In this document: one piece after another, positions 28,804 to 40,616 of the stretch
Layout of the letters: the number at the start of each line of letters is the position of its first letter
How positions within the stretch are numbered: position 1 is the first letter of the stretch
Assembly: GCF_002934685.1 (NCBI RefSeq)
Contig: NZ_NKHL01000086.1
Location: 1 to 51,043 of the forward strand
Reading direction: 5' to 3'
Origin: Pseudomonas bohemica
GTDB lineage: Bacteria > Pseudomonadota > Gammaproteobacteria > Pseudomonadales > Pseudomonadaceae
DNA length: 51,043 nucleotides
Notes under the pieces: model-generated
Seen by the model: the letters and a program-made list of their open reading frames with translations, nothing else
Told to the model about the DNA's origin: nothing
Databases searched by the model: none
Made by a program: the position numbers and the translations under genes

Positions 28804-29604
28804 ATGCCAGATATCACCGTTACGTCCCTGCTGGGTCTGAAGCAAAAAGGTGAAAAAATCACCATGCTGACCTGCTACGACGCAACCTTCGCCCACACCG
28901 CCAGCCAGGCCGGTGTGGAAGTGCTGCTGGTCGGTGACTCGCTGGGCATGGTGCTTCAGGGCCATGACAGCACACTGCCAGTGACTACCGCCGAGATGGC
29001 TTATCACGTTGCCAGCGTCAAGCGCGGTAACCAGGGTGCGCTGATCCTCGCCGACCTGCCGTTCATGTCCTACGCCACTGCCGAGCAGACCTTCGCCAAC
29101 GGCGCGACGCTGATGCAGGCCGGTGCGCACATGCTCAAGGTCGAGGGCGCGGCATGGCTGGGTGAATCCATCCGGTTATTGGCCGAGCGCGGTATTCCTG
29201 TGTGCGCGCATATGGGCCTGACGCCGCAGGCGGTGAACGTGCTGGGCGGTTATAAAGTGCAAGGTCGGCAGGAATCTCAGGCGCGGCAGATGCGCGCTGA
29301 CGCCATCACGCTGGAGCAGGCCGGCGCGGCGATGATCCTGCTGGAATGCGTGCCGAGCGAACTGGCACAGGAAATCACCCATGCGGTAAAGATTCCGGTG
29401 ATCGGCATCGGCGCCGGCAGCGCCACCGACGGTCAGGTCCTGGTGCTGCACGACATGCTCGGCCTGTCCATCAGCGGTCGCGTGCCCAAGTTCGTGAAGA
29501 ACTTCATGACTGGCCAGCCTGACATTCAGTCGGCCATCGCCGCGTACGTCAGCGCCGTCAAAGATGTCAGCTTTCCCGCTCCAGAACACGGATTCTCGGC
29601 ATGA
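28804..29604 (+). CDS. panB: Ketopantoate hydroxymethyltransferase
   Basis: A 266-residue enzyme making ketopantoate from alpha-ketoisovalerate and 5,10-methylene-THF, the first step toward pantothenate and CoA. Family blocks present: [21 protein letters not shown] (Mg-binding Asp), [20 protein letters not shown] and [10 protein letters not shown] (catalytic Glu). AGGA precedes the ATG. It overlaps panC by four bases (ATGA). Its substrate comes from the ilv pathway encoded at the other end of the window. Confidence 0.97.
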   Translation: MPDITVTSLLGLKQKGEKITMLTCYDATFAHTASQAGVEVLLVGDSLGMVLQGHDSTLPVTTAEMAYHVASVKRGNQGALILADLPFMSYATAEQTFANGATLMQAGAHMLKVEGAAWLGESIRLLAERGIPVCAHMGLTPQAVNVLGGYKVQGRQESQARQMRADAITLEQAGAAMILLECVPSELAQEITHAVKIPVIGIGAGSATDGQVLVLHDMLGLSISGRVPKFVKNFMTGQPDIQSAIAAYVSAVKDVSFPAPEHGFSA

Positions 29605-30455
29605 ACACAGTCAAAACCGTGCGCGAGTTGCGCGCCGCCGTGGCACGCGCCCGTAGCGAAGGCAAACGCATCGCGCTGGTCCCGACCATGGGCAACCTGC
29701 ACAGCGGCCATACCGCGCTGGTCACCAAGGCCGCTCAACGCGCCGACTTCGTGGTGGCGAGCATTTTCGTCAACCCGCTGCAGTTCGGCCCCAACGAAGA
29801 CCTGGCCACTTACCCGCGCACCCTTGCGGCCGATCAGGAGAAGCTGCTGCAAGCTGGCTGTCATCTTCTCTTCACACCTTCGGTCGAAGAAATGTACCCC
29901 AACGGCATGGCCGACCAGACCATCGTCCGTGTGCCGATGGTGTCCGAAGGACTGTGTGGCGGCAGCCGTCCGGGCCATTTTGACGGCGTGTCCACCGTGG
30001 TCAGCAAGCTGTTCAACATGGTTCAGCCTGACATCGCAATCTTCGGCCAGAAAGACTTTCAGCAGTTGGCGGTGGTCAGCACGTTGGTGCGAGATCTGAA
30101 CATGCCGATCCAGATCATCGGCGAGCCCACTGTGCGAGCTGCCGACGGCTTGGCGCTGTCCTCGCGCAATGGCTACCTGACCGAGGCGGAACGTGCGAGC
30201 GCGCCTGCGCTGTACCGCGTGATCAAGCAAATCGGTGACGCGCTCAGCGAGGGTGATTCAAACCACGAGCAGCTGCTGGCCGATGGCAGGAAACAGCTCG
30301 AACGTGCAGGCTTTCGCCCGGACTATCTGGAAATCCGCCATGCCGTGAGCCTGCGCCCGGCAGTGGCCGGGGATGAGGATTTGGTAGTGCTCGGCGCGGC
30401 GTTTCTGGGGAAGACCCGCTTGATCGACAATTTGCACCTGACCAGGGAGCAATGA
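29601..30455 (+). CDS. panC: Pantothenate synthetase (pantoate-beta-alanine ligase)
   Basis: A 284-residue ATP-dependent ligase joining pantoate and beta-alanine. Nucleotidyltransferase motifs: [14 protein letters not shown] (HIGH-like), [22 protein letters not shown] and the KMSKS-like ALSSRNGYL. Translationally coupled to panB. No panD follows it here. Confidence 0.97.
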   Translation: MNTVKTVRELRAAVARARSEGKRIALVPTMGNLHSGHTALVTKAAQRADFVVASIFVNPLQFGPNEDLATYPRTLAADQEKLLQAGCHLLFTPSVEEMYPNGMADQTIVRVPMVSEGLCGGSRPGHFDGVSTVVSKLFNMVQPDIAIFGQKDFQQLAVVSTLVRDLNMPIQIIGEPTVRAADGLALSSRNGYLTEAERASAPALYRVIKQIGDALSEGDSNHEQLLADGRKQLERAGFRPDYLEIRHAVSLRPAVAGDEDLVVLGAAFLGKTRLIDNLHLTREQ

Positions 30456-30782
30456 CTGGCAAGCACGTCGGCAAAGCATCGAAGGCATTTTGCGATTCGC
30501 GGCTATGCTCATTAGCCGATGCCGACGGTTTATGAAACTTTGCGTCGCGCGCTCTCTATCTGGCGCCGGACGGTGAACTTTAGCCACACCCGCAATGCCA
30601 TACCGGTACAGGTCGCCCGAGAAAGGCGGCACTAGCTTGTGAGAAAAAGTACCGAGCAAAAGGAAAGCAAGGCGCAGACATCCGCGTCGCCTGGGCTTAG
30701 TCTCTGACGTATCGACGAATTCAGTCCAATCCTGGCTTTTCAGTGTCCAAAAGGCAGTTCAAGTACAAGGAAACCCGCAGCG
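30456..30782. other. Intergenic region between panC and pgi, no gene seen
   Basis: A 327-bp gap without a coding frame I can support; panD, which lies here in P. aeruginosa, is absent. The pgi ribosome site AAGGA is at 30769-30773. No REP elements or clear terminator. Confidence 0.6.
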
Positions 30783-32447
30783 ATGGCGTACTACCGCACT
30801 CCTCATGACGTCACTACCCTGCCCGCTTGGCAGGCGCTCGAAGCACACCGCAAAGCGATGCAGCATTTCAGCATGCGCGAAGCGTTCAACGAAGACCCAC
30901 AGCGTTTCAGCGAATTCACTCTTAGCAGCGCCGGTCTGTTCCTCGACTATTCGAAAAACCTGATTACCACCGAGACGCGCAAGCTGTTGGTCAATCTGGC
31001 CAATGAAGTGGGTCTGAAGGATGCGATCAAAGCGCAGTACGACGGCGAACTGGTCAATGCTTCCGAAGGCCGCCCGGCGCTGCACACCGCCTTACGCCGT
31101 CCGGTTGGCGACAAGCTGCAAGTCAACGGCGTCAATGTGATGCCCGAAGTGCACAAGGTACTGAACCAGATGACCGATCTGGTGGGCCGTATCCACGATG
31201 GGCTGTGGCGCGGTTACACCGAGAAGCCGATCACCGATATCGTCAACATCGGCATCGGCGGCTCGTTCCTCGGCCCTGAGCTGGTGTCCGAAGCGCTGCT
31301 GTCCTACGCGCAGAAAGGCGTTCGCTGCCACTATCTGGCGAACATCGACGGCACCGAGCTGCACGAGCTAACCAGCAAACTGCGCGCCGAAACCACGCTG
31401 TTCATTGTTTCGTCGAAAACCTTCACCACCCTCGAAACCCTGAAGAACGCCACGGCCGCCCGTGCCTGGTATCTGGCGCAGGGGGGCTCTCAGGCCGAGC
31501 TGCACCGTCACTTCATTGCGGTCTCGAGCAACAACGCCGCAGCCGTGGCGTTCGGTATTCGTGAAGAGAACATTTTCCCGATGTGGGATTGGGTCGGCGG
31601 TCGTTACTCGCTGTGGTCGGCCATCGGTCTGCCTATCGCGCTGGCCATCGGCATGTCCAACTTCAAGGAGTTGCTGTCCGGGGCCTACACCATGGACCAG
31701 CATTTCCAGAATGCCGATTTCGATAAGAACATGCCGGTGCTACTGGGTCTGCTGGGTGTCTGGTACGGCAACTTCTGGGGCGCGCAAAGCCACGCGATCC
31801 TGCCGTACGACCACTACCTGCGCAATATCACCAAGCACCTGCAACAGCTGGACATGGAATCCAACGGCAAGAGCGTTCGTCAGGACGGCGTGCCGGTGAA
31901 TGTCGATACTGGCCCGGTAATCTGGGGTGGCGTGGGTGCCAACGGTCAGCATGCTTATCACCAATTGCTGCATCAAGGCACGTTGCTGATTCCGGCCGAC
32001 TTCATCGTGCCGATCGTCAGCTTCAACCCCGTGTCCGACCACCACCAGTGGCTGTACGCCAACTGCCTGTCGCAGAGCCAGGCGCTGATGCAGGGCAAGA
32101 CACGTGCGGAAGCCGAGGCCGAATTGCGCGCCAAGGGCATGCCGGAAGCAGAAGTGCAGCGAGTCGCGCCGCACAAGGTCATCCCGGGTAACCGCCCGAG
32201 CAACACCATTGTCGTCGAGCGCATCAGCCCTCGTCGCCTCGGGGCTCTGGTGGCAATGTACGAGCACAAGGTATTCGTGCAGAGCGTGGTCTGGGGGACC
32301 AACGCCTTCGACCAGTGGGGCGTCGAATTGGGCAAGGAGTTGGGCAAAGGTGTCTACAGTCGCCTGGTCGGCACTGAAGAAACCGCCGCTGAGGATGCCT
32401 CGACCCAGGGGCTGATCGATTACTTCCGCGGTCGTCACCGCGGCTGA
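30783..32447 (+). CDS. pgi: Glucose-6-phosphate isomerase
   Basis: A 554-residue cytosolic isomerase interconverting glucose 6-phosphate and fructose 6-phosphate. In Pseudomonas, which lacks a complete EMP pathway, it mostly works in the gluconeogenic direction and the EDEMP cycle. Family signatures: [25 protein letters not shown], the phosphate-binding [15 protein letters not shown], and GVELGK near the C terminus. Full length. Confidence 0.97.
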   Translation: MAYYRTPHDVTTLPAWQALEAHRKAMQHFSMREAFNEDPQRFSEFTLSSAGLFLDYSKNLITTETRKLLVNLANEVGLKDAIKAQYDGELVNASEGRPALHTALRRPVGDKLQVNGVNVMPEVHKVLNQMTDLVGRIHDGLWRGYTEKPITDIVNIGIGGSFLGPELVSEALLSYAQKGVRCHYLANIDGTELHELTSKLRAETTLFIVSSKTFTTLETLKNATAARAWYLAQGGSQAELHRHFIAVSSNNAAAVAFGIREENIFPMWDWVGGRYSLWSAIGLPIALAIGMSNFKELLSGAYTMDQHFQNADFDKNMPVLLGLLGVWYGNFWGAQSHAILPYDHYLRNITKHLQQLDMESNGKSVRQDGVPVNVDTGPVIWGGVGANGQHAYHQLLHQGTLLIPADFIVPIVSFNPVSDHHQWLYANCLSQSQALMQGKTRAEAEAELRAKGMPEAEVQRVAPHKVIPGNRPSNTIVVERISPRRLGALVAMYEHKVFVQSVVWGTNAFDQWGVELGKELGKGVYSRLVGTEETAAEDASTQGLIDYFRGRHRG

Positions 32448-32468
32448 TCCAATCCCGTTGCAACCTCC

Positions 32469-32502
32469 AAAACCCGTCGTCTCGCAAGAGGCGGCGGGTT
32501 TT
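32469..32502 (+). terminator. Rho-independent terminator of pgi
   Basis: A 15-bp stem (32469-32483 with 32488-32502, including two G-T pairs) closed by a GCAA tetraloop, with flanking A4 and T4 tracts, 21 bases after the pgi stop. The A and T tracts could let it act in both directions. Confidence 0.88.
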
Positions 32503-32744
32503 GCGCATTTGGGGAGGACTGCCGCCGACCTATCGTCGGAGATCTCGGAGGTTGCAACGGCAGCGAACTCGGAGCGCCAGCCAATACATTCGGGTTTGGC
32601 ACCCCGCGTGAGGCAACAAGCCAGCGTCTACAAGAATCTGCGCCCGCCTGATGACACCGGATTGACACGTCCCCATCGCCTGAACCCTGCGAAGTCAGAC
32701 GACTCTGATGTCATAGTGTTCCCACAAGAAAAACAGGAGACGCC

Positions 32745-34682
32745 ATGTTCAATCTCAGCGATTTCCCGCAGGCCGACGCGACGCGCAAGGCCGCCCAACT
32801 CAGCGCCGACGATTACCAACGCATGTACCGGCTATCGGTTGAACAACCCGATACCTTCTGGGCAGAACAGGCAAAGGCATTTCTCGACTGGTTTTCCGAG
32901 TGGGAACAGGTTCAGCAGTCTGACCTCACGACCGGCGCCGCCAGCTGGTTTAAGGGCGGCAAGCTGAATGTCAGTTACAACTGCATCGACCGTCACCTGA
33001 AGGACCGCGGCGATCAGGTGGCAATTCTCTGGGAGGGCGACAATCCTTCCGAGTCCGCTGAAATCACTTACAAGAAGCTTCATCACAACGTCGCCCGCCT
33101 GGCCAACGTGCTGAAACAGCGCGGAGTCAAGAAAGGAGATCGTGTGTGCATCTACATGCCGATGGTGCCGGAAGCGGCGTATGCGATGCTCGCCTGCACG
33201 CGCATCGGTGCCGTGCACTCGGTGGTATTCGGCGGATTTTCCCCGGACGCCCTGCGCGATCGTATTCTCGATGCCGATTGTCAGACCGTTATTACCGCTG
33301 ACGAAGGGGTGCGCGGCGGCAAGTACATCCCGCTGAAACAGAACGTCGACCAGGCCCTGCAAAGCTGCCCGAACGTCAGCACCGTGCTGGTGGTCCAGCG
33401 CACCGAAGGCGATGTCGATTGGGTCAAGGGCCGCGATATCTGGTATCACGAAGCCCTGCATGGCATCAGCGACGATTGCCCGCCGGAGCCGATGGACGCC
33501 GAAGACCCGCTGTTCGTCCTCTACACCTCTGGCAGCACTGGCAAACCCAAGGGCGTGTTGCACACCACAGGTGGCTACCTGTTGCAGGCGGCGATGACCC
33601 ACAAATATGTGTTCGATTACCGCGATGGCGAAATTTACTGGTGCACCGCCGACGTCGGTTGGGTCACAGGGCACAGCTATATCGTCTACGGCCCGCTGGC
33701 CAACGGCGCGACCACGCTGATTTTCGAAGGGGTGCCCAATTACCCCGACAGTTCGCGCTTCTGGAAGGTGATCGACAAGCACGACGTCAACATCTTCTAT
33801 ACCGCGCCGACTGCCTTGCGGGCATTGATGCGCGAAGGGCCGAAGCCGCTGCAAGGCACCAGCCGGGAAAGCCTGCGCGTACTCGGCACCGTCGGCGAGC
33901 CCATTAACCCGGAAGCGTGGGAATGGTATTTCCATAAGGTCGGAAAAGACCGTTGCCCTATCGTCGACACTTGGTGGCAGACCGAAACCGGCGCAATCAT
34001 GCTGACTCCGTTGGTCAGCACCAACCCGCTGAAACCGGGCTGCGCAACTCAGCCGATGTTCGGCGTACAGCCTGTGCTGCTGGACGAAAAAGGCAACGAA
34101 GTCGAAGGCGCCACCAGTGGGTTATTGGCGATCAAGGCCAGTTGGCCGGGGCAAATTCGTGGGGTATATGGCGACCAGAAGCGCATGGTCGAGACCTACT
34201 TCAAGCCCTACCCCGGTTACTACTTCACCGGCGATGGCGCGCGCCGCGATGAAGACGGGCATTACTGGATCACCGGACGCGTGGACGATGTGATCAACGT
34301 TTCCGGGCATCGCATAGGTACGGCCGAGGTCGAGAGCGCGCTGGTATTGCATGACAGCGTCGCCGAGGCCGCCGTGGTGGGTTATCCCCACGACGTCAAG
34401 GGCATGGGGATTTACGCGTTCGTGACCACCATGGCCGGGATCGAGCCGGACGAGGCGTTACAGAAGGCGCTGTTGGCGCGGGTCAGCAAGGAGATCGGCG
34501 GTTTCGCCAAACCGGAGCTGATCCAGTGGGCGCCAGCCTTGCCGAAAACACGCTCAGGGAAGATCATGCGCCGCATCCTTCGCAAGATCGCCTGCAACGA
34601 AATAGACAGCCTGGGAGACATTTCGACCTTGGCTGATTCGGACGTGGTGGAGGGGTTGATCGATAAGCGGTTGAACAAGTAG
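32745..34682 (+). CDS. acsB: Acetyl-CoA synthetase
   Basis: A 645-residue AMP-forming acyl-CoA synthetase converting acetate to acetyl-CoA. P-loop-like A3 motif [14 protein letters not shown]5 TWWQTETGA and A8/A10 segments ([28 protein letters not shown]) are present. The lysine in SGKIMRR is the residue usually controlled by acetylation. Ribosome site AGGAG seven bases upstream. The place after pgi is as in PAO1 (acsB). Confidence 0.95.
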   Translation: MFNLSDFPQADATRKAAQLSADDYQRMYRLSVEQPDTFWAEQAKAFLDWFSEWEQVQQSDLTTGAASWFKGGKLNVSYNCIDRHLKDRGDQVAILWEGDNPSESAEITYKKLHHNVARLANVLKQRGVKKGDRVCIYMPMVPEAAYAMLACTRIGAVHSVVFGGFSPDALRDRILDADCQTVITADEGVRGGKYIPLKQNVDQALQSCPNVSTVLVVQRTEGDVDWVKGRDIWYHEALHGISDDCPPEPMDAEDPLFVLYTSGSTGKPKGVLHTTGGYLLQAAMTHKYVFDYRDGEIYWCTADVGWVTGHSYIVYGPLANGATTLIFEGVPNYPDSSRFWKVIDKHDVNIFYTAPTALRALMREGPKPLQGTSRESLRVLGTVGEPINPEAWEWYFHKVGKDRCPIVDTWWQTETGAIMLTPLVSTNPLKPGCATQPMFGVQPVLLDEKGNEVEGATSGLLAIKASWPGQIRGVYGDQKRMVETYFKPYPGYYFTGDGARRDEDGHYWITGRVDDVINVSGHRIGTAEVESALVLHDSVAEAAVVGYPHDVKGMGIYAFVTTMAGIEPDEALQKALLARVSKEIGGFAKPELIQWAPALPKTRSGKIMRRILRKIACNEIDSLGDISTLADSDVVEGLIDKRLNK

Positions 34683-34697
34683 CGAATGTGGGCCCTT

Positions 34698-34787
34698 TGT
34701 AGGAGCGCGCTTGCCCGCGACTGCCATTGTTCAGACACCTATAGGTACCTGACACATCTGCAACCGTGAGCAAGCGCGCTCCGACAG
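34698..34787. repeat. REPIN between acsB and the MpaB-type gene
   Basis: Left arm TGTAGGAGCGCGCTTGCCCG and right arm GAGCAAGCGCGCTCCGACAG, about 90 bp end to end; the right arm has point changes. The same REP family as elsewhere in the window. Confidence 0.88.
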
Positions 34788-34823
34788 GTGCAGCGAGCAG
34801 TCAGCCCACTCAGTTGGACACCC

Positions 34824-35693
34824 ATGGAATTCATCCGCACACGCATCGAAACCCAGGTCATGAGCATGACCGGTCTGGCCCTCGGGCAGCTGGATATGGA
34901 AAATCCCAAGGGCGATCCCGGGCTGTTCGGGCCGCAGGCGGTGTGCTGGCAGGTGCATGGTGACTTCCCCAGCATGCTCATCGGCGGGATCTGCGCGTTG
35001 ATGCTGCAAATGCTGCATCCGCGTGTGCTGGCGGGGGTCTGGGATCATTCGAATTTTCGCCAAGACATGCTCGGCCGACTGCGTCGAACGGGGCAGTTCA
35101 TTTCGGGCACGACATTCGGCTCGACCCACGACGCCAACTGGCTGATCGACAAGGTGCTGCATATTCACTCGCAGGTCCGAGGGGTCGCGCCGGATGGCAG
35201 CGCCTATGCGGCCGATGACCCCGAGCTGCTGACCTGGGTGCATGTTGCCGAGGTGAGTAGTTTCATGGCTGCACATCTGCGTTACCTCAATCCTGATCTG
35301 TCGCGCGAGGACCAGGACCGCTATTACGCCGAAACCGCGGTCGTCGCCGCGCGTCTTGGTGCTCGCGACATACCCTGTTCGACAGATGAAATTAACGACT
35401 ATCTGCAGCGAATGCGTCCGCAACTGCTGTGTGATGAGCGCACGCGGGAAGTGCATCGCATCTTGCAGAACGCCCCGGCGCCGAGTCGGCTGGCCAGACC
35501 GATGGGCAATCTGATGATGCAGGCGGGGGTCGAACTGTTGCCGGAATGGGCCAGCGGGATGTTCGATATTCGGATGACCAACCTCAAGCGCAAGATAATT
35601 CGCAGCGGAGTGAACCGCACCGCGCCGATTCTGCGCTGGGCCGTGCGCAATGCGTCGGTGCATCGGGCCAGGCGCAGGATGGGAGTGGTTTGA
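34824..35693 (+). CDS. MpaB/Lcp-type (DUF2236) oxygenase family protein
   Basis: A 289-residue protein of the DUF2236 family, related to fungal MpaB and latex-clearing protein, many of which bind b-type heme. Visible features: FGPQAVCWQVHGDFP, LMLQMLHPRVLAGV, and a helical core with VHVAEVSSFMAAHLRYL. The substrate is unknown. I start at ATG 34824 (MEFIRTRIET); a GTG at 34788 would lie inside the REPIN. Flanked on both sides by REPINs, it is a separate transcription unit. Confidence 0.85.
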   Translation: MEFIRTRIETQVMSMTGLALGQLDMENPKGDPGLFGPQAVCWQVHGDFPSMLIGGICALMLQMLHPRVLAGVWDHSNFRQDMLGRLRRTGQFISGTTFGSTHDANWLIDKVLHIHSQVRGVAPDGSAYAADDPELLTWVHVAEVSSFMAAHLRYLNPDLSREDQDRYYAETAVVAARLGARDIPCSTDEINDYLQRMRPQLLCDERTREVHRILQNAPAPSRLARPMGNLMMQAGVELLPEWASGMFDIRMTNLKRKIIRSGVNRTAPILRWAVRNASVHRARRRMGVV

Positions 35694-35708
35694 ATTCCAT
35701 GGACGCGT

Positions 35709-35795
35709 TGTAGCAGCACGCTTGCCCGCGATTGCGGTTAGTCAGGTACATAAACGTGTCTGACAGATTGCAATCGCGGGCAAGCGCGCTCCTAC
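35709..35795. repeat. REPIN between the MpaB-type gene and the thiolase
   Basis: Left arm TGTAGCAGCACGCTTGCCCG and right arm CGGGCAAGCGCGCTCCTACT, about 87 bp end to end, same family. Confidence 0.88.
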
Positions 35796-35913
35796 TCCGC
35801 CTCGGTCATTCATGCCACCATGTGCGACTTTGATTCCGCCGTTCCGGCTCGCACCCTTTTTAGCTTTTACCCAGGTCCCAACACGTAAACCAACAAAAGT
35901 GAGGATTCGTACC

Positions 35914-37092
<1,179 letters not shown>

Positions 37093-37104
37093 GCATCTCC
37101 CTCT

Positions 37105-37191
37105 TGTAGGAGCGCGCCTGCCCGCGATGCAATCTGTCAGACAAATCATGCAGCTGACACACCGCAATCGCGGGCAAGCGTGCTTCCACAG
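37105..37191. repeat. REPIN between the thiolase and mgtA (convergent genes)
   Basis: Left arm TGTAGGAGCGCGCCTGCCCG and right arm CGGGCAAGCGTGCTTCCACA, about 87 bp end to end, in the gap between two convergent genes. Confidence 0.88.
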
Positions 37192-37205
37192 GACAGAGGC
37201 TGGCG

Positions 37206-39959
37206 TCATTGCCAACCGAACTTGCGCACATAAAACCCTTTCACCGCCTGAGTCAGCCCTACATATCCCAGCAGAATCAGCGGCAGGATGACGAAATACA
37301 GCGGTGGCAGCGCCTGCAGTTTGAAGTAGTGCGCCAGTGGCCCCATCGGCAGGAATATGCCCACCGCCATGATTATTCCGGTCATCACTGTCAACGGCAT
37401 GGCCGCGCGGCTTTGCAGGAACGGGATTTTCGGGGTACGGATCATGTGCACGATCAGCGTCTGGGTCAGCAGCCCCACGACAAACCAGCCCGACTGAAAC
37501 AGGGTCTGGTGTTCCGGTGTATTGGCACCGAACACGTACCACATCACCGCAAAGGTGGTGATGTCGAAGATCGAGCTGATCGGCCCGAAAAACATCATGA
37601 ACCGGCCCACATCCGCAGGCTGCCAGCGTTGCGGTTTCTTCAGCAGTTGCTCGTCGACGTTATCGAATGGAATGGCGATCTGCGAGATGTCGTACAGCAG
37701 GTTCTGCACCAGAAGGTGCATCGGCAACATCGGCAGGAAAGGAATGAATGCGCTGGCCACCAGCACCGAGAACACGTTGCCGAAGTTAGAGCTGGCGGTC
37801 ATCTTGATGTACTTGAGCATGTTGGCGAAGGTCCGGCGTCCTTCCAGCACGCCCTCCTCCAGGACCATCAGGCTCTTTTCCAGCAGGATGATGTCGGCCG
37901 CTTCCTTGGCGATGTCCACCGCACTGTCCACGGAAATCCCGATATCGGCGGTGCGTAGGGCAGGGGCGTCGTTGATGCCGTCGCCCATGAAGCCAACTAC
38001 GTGCCCGTTGCCCTTGAGCAGCCGCACGATGCGCTCCTTGTGCGAAGGCGTCAGTTTGGCGAAGACGTTGGTGGTTTCCACTGCCGCCGCAAGTTCCGCA
38101 TCGCTCATGCGCTCGATATCCCCACCCATCAGCAGACCCTGGCGCTCCAGCCCCACTTCACGGCAGATCTTCGCGGTCACCCGCTCGTTGTCACCGGTCA
38201 GCACTTTCACCGCCACACCATGTTCGGCCAGAGCTTTCAAGGCCGGCGCGGTGCTTTCCTTGGGCGGATCAAGGAAGGCCACGTAACCGATCAGTGTCAG
38301 ATCGTTCTCATCGGCCAGGCCGTAGGTGTCGCGCCCTGCTTCCATCGCCCGAGCGGCCACCGCCACGACCCGCAACCCTTCTTCGTTGAAGGACGCCGTG
38401 ACTTGCAGAATACGCCCCAGCAATTCAGGGGTCAGCGCTTCATCGACCTCGCCGTGACGCACGCGCTGGCAAACGCTCAGCACTTCTTCCAGCGCACCTT
38501 TGCAGATCAGCAAATGCGGTTGACCCTGCTCCTGCACCACCACCGACATGCGCCGACGGTTGAAATCGAACGGCGCTTCATCGACCTTGCTGAACGCCGT
38601 CCCGACCTGCAGTTGGCGATGAATTTCCACGTGCTCCAGCACGGCGACGTCGAGCAGGTTTTTCAGGCCGGTCTGGTAATAGCTGTTCAGGTAGGCCATC
38701 TCCAACACGTCATCGGACTCATCGCCCCACACGTCCACATGGCGGGCGAGGAAGATCCTGTCCTGGGTCAGGGTGCCAGTCTTATCGGTGCACAGCACGT
38801 CCATGGCGCCGAAGTTCTGGATCGCGTCCAGGCGTTTGACGATGACTTTCTTGCGCGACAGGAACACCGCGCCCTTGGCCAACGTCGAGGTGACGATCAT
38901 CGGCAGCATTTCGGGGGTCAGGCCCACGGCGATGGACAGCGCGAACAGCAGCGCTTCCATCCAGTCTCCCTTGGTGAAGCCGTTGATGAACAGCACCAGC
39001 GGCGCCATGACGAACATGAAGCGGATCAGCAGCCAGCTGACCTTGTTGACCCCGGCCTGAAATGACGTCGGCGCGCGGTCGGTGGCACTGACCCGTTGCG
39101 CCAGGGCGCCGAAATAGGTGTTGTTGCCGGTCGCCAGAATGACCCCGGTGGCGGCGCCGGAAACCACGTTGGTGCCCATGAAGAGGATATTCTCCAGGTC
39201 CAGCGGATTGCCGGTGTCGACCTCCTGCCGACGGGCGAATTTCTCCACCGGCATCGATTCGCCCGTCATCGCGGCCTGGCTGACGAACAAGTCCTTGGCG
39301 CTGAGCACGCGGCAGTCGGCCGGGATCATGTCACCGGCGGACAGCACGATCAGGTCGCCCGGCACCAATTGCTTGATCGGCAGTTCGACGCGCTGTGGCC
39401 TGCCATTGCCTGGAGTGCCGTTCTCGCAAGCACCCGCTCGACGCATCACGGTGGCAGTGTTGCTGACCATCGCTTTGAGCGCATCCGCTGCCTGATTGGA
39501 GCGTGTTTCCTGCCAGAAACGCAGCAGGGTCGAGAGCACGACCATCGAGAAGATCACGGTGGCGGCCTTCATGTCCTCGGTCAGCCACGAGATGAAGGCC
39601 AGCAGGGTCAGCAGCAGGTTGAACGGGTTCCTGTAGCAATGCCACAGATGCACTCACCAGGGCAGCGGCTGTTCGTGCTCGACTTCGTTGAGGCCATGTT
39701 GTTGACGCAGGGCCAGCGCTCCGTCTTCGCTTAGGCCTTCGTGGTGGCTTCCCAGACGAATGAGCAGTTCAGGCACATCGGTGCTGGCGCCACGGGTGAG
39801 GGTCTGCGCCAGGGTTGGTGGCACTTCGCGACTAACGCTGGCATCGCTCACGCTATCGAGCATCGCCAGCCGACGGAAGTGCCGGGCGAAGTGACGGGTC
39901 CGCAGAAAGCCTGGGAAGAATTCTTTGAGCAGGGCGAGCTTCATGGTGGTGAGCTTCAT
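37206..39959 (-). pseudogene. mgtA: Magnesium-transporting P-type ATPase MgtA, interrupted by one in-frame UGA
   Basis: Full-length family member apart from a TGA at 39654-39656 (codon 102). The reading frame is the same on both sides: 101 codons, stop, then 815 codons. At that place the E. coli protein reads PWWVHLW; here TGG is TGA, so one base change splits it. All else looks intact: phosphorylation D392 in DKTGTLT, the GDGIND hinge and the membrane helices. Possible outcomes are a dead gene, restart at the GTG right after the stop, read-through, or a sequencing error. The start at 39959 has AGGGA seven bases upstream. Confidence 0.9.
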
Positions 39960-40112
39960 GGCGGTGTCCCTGACTTAAGGGCTGACTTCAAAAAGGCCCG
40001 AGCAGGTACGGCCGTCTGCACGCGCAGTTCCAAAGGGAACGGCACGCAAAGTCAGGCCCGCAGCCATAAAGGCCGCGCGGGTGTGACATCAGGAAAGGGA
40101 CAGGGCATCCGC

Positions 40113-40183
40113 TCTGTAGCAGCCCGGCTTGGCGGCGGTGTGATCTCAAGGACCTCATCGCTGTCAAATCCAGCTGCTACAGA
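40113..40183. repeat. REP-like inverted pair of a second family
   Basis: Ten-bp perfect inverted arms CTGTAGCAGC and GCTGCTACAG, separated by 49 nt. Similar to the GTAGCAGCTG class of Pseudomonas REPs that I recall, and different from the family repeated elsewhere in the window. Confidence 0.6.
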
Positions 40184-40192
40184 AAAGGCGGG

Positions 40193-40233
40193 CACTGCCG
40201 TTTCTCGCGCTTGTCGGCGAGAAAACGGCAGTG
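40193..40233. other. Strong hairpin upstream of mgtA
   Basis: CACTGCCG (40193-40200) pairs with CGGCAGTG (40226-40233), then TTT with AAAA (one bulge), then CTCGC (40204-40208) with GCGAG (40217-40221). About 16 pairs around an 8-nt loop. Either an attenuator-like element of the mgtA leader or another mobile palindrome. Confidence 0.65.
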
Positions 40234-40333
40234 AAAAGGCTGCGCGTTATCGTGCCGAGAATTGGCCGGTCATCGAAACCGGCTGACGTCTGTCACTCGA
40301 ACAAGTACCCACTGTGGGTCTGCGCATTGGTTG

Positions 40334-40363
40334 AAAACGGGCGAAGAATACGCCCGGCTTTTA
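40334..40363. terminator. Terminator-like hairpin, possibly bidirectional
   Basis: CGGGCG (40338-40343) and CGCCCG (40351-40356) with flanking AAAA and TTTT. Neither neighbouring gene ends here; on the minus strand it would lie in front of mgtA. Confidence 0.55.
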
Positions 40364-40447
40364 TGAGAGTAAACGGCCACTACAGGGTCTGCCGAGACTA
40401 TTGCGTTGGGGTTCAGGGGAGGTTCAGGAACGTAGCGGACATCTCAC

Positions 40448-40533
40448 CTGTAGGGGCGCGCTTGCCCCGCGATTGCGATGTGCCAGACGCCACTCATGTC
40501 GCATGTGCCGACGCCATTCGCGAGCAAGCAAGG
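40448..40533. repeat. REPIN upstream of the RlmI-like gene, degenerate
   Basis: Left arm CTGTAGGGGCGCGCTTGCCC and right arm TTCGCGAGCAAGCAAGG, about 86 bp; the right arm is eroded. Just outside it lies the presumed promoter of the methyltransferase gene. Confidence 0.75.
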
Positions 40534-40616
40534 TTCAAGCGGTGTGTGGCATCCCAAGACCGCAACAATGCTTGCTGCTAAACTCGCACGCCCTTATTCC
40601 TGCCCCAAGGCGCCGC

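Larger units (their letters stand above)
39960..40447. other. Long region upstream of mgtA with strong inverted repeats
   Basis: No credible gene. It holds three structures: an inverted pair CTGTAGCAGC (40114-40123) and GCTGCTACAG (40173-40182), which looks like a second REP family; a long hairpin at 40193-40233; and a terminator-like hairpin at 40334-40363. It could include the 5' leader of mgtA, which in enteric bacteria is a long Mg-sensing leader, but no leader peptide or promoter is clear. Confidence 0.5.

Noticed and set aside
37206..39653. Treating the 815-codon part of mgtA as a normal gene starting at GTG 39653
   Set aside because: The upstream 101 codons are in the same frame and match the family N terminus, so the TGA is an interruption, not a natural gene boundary.
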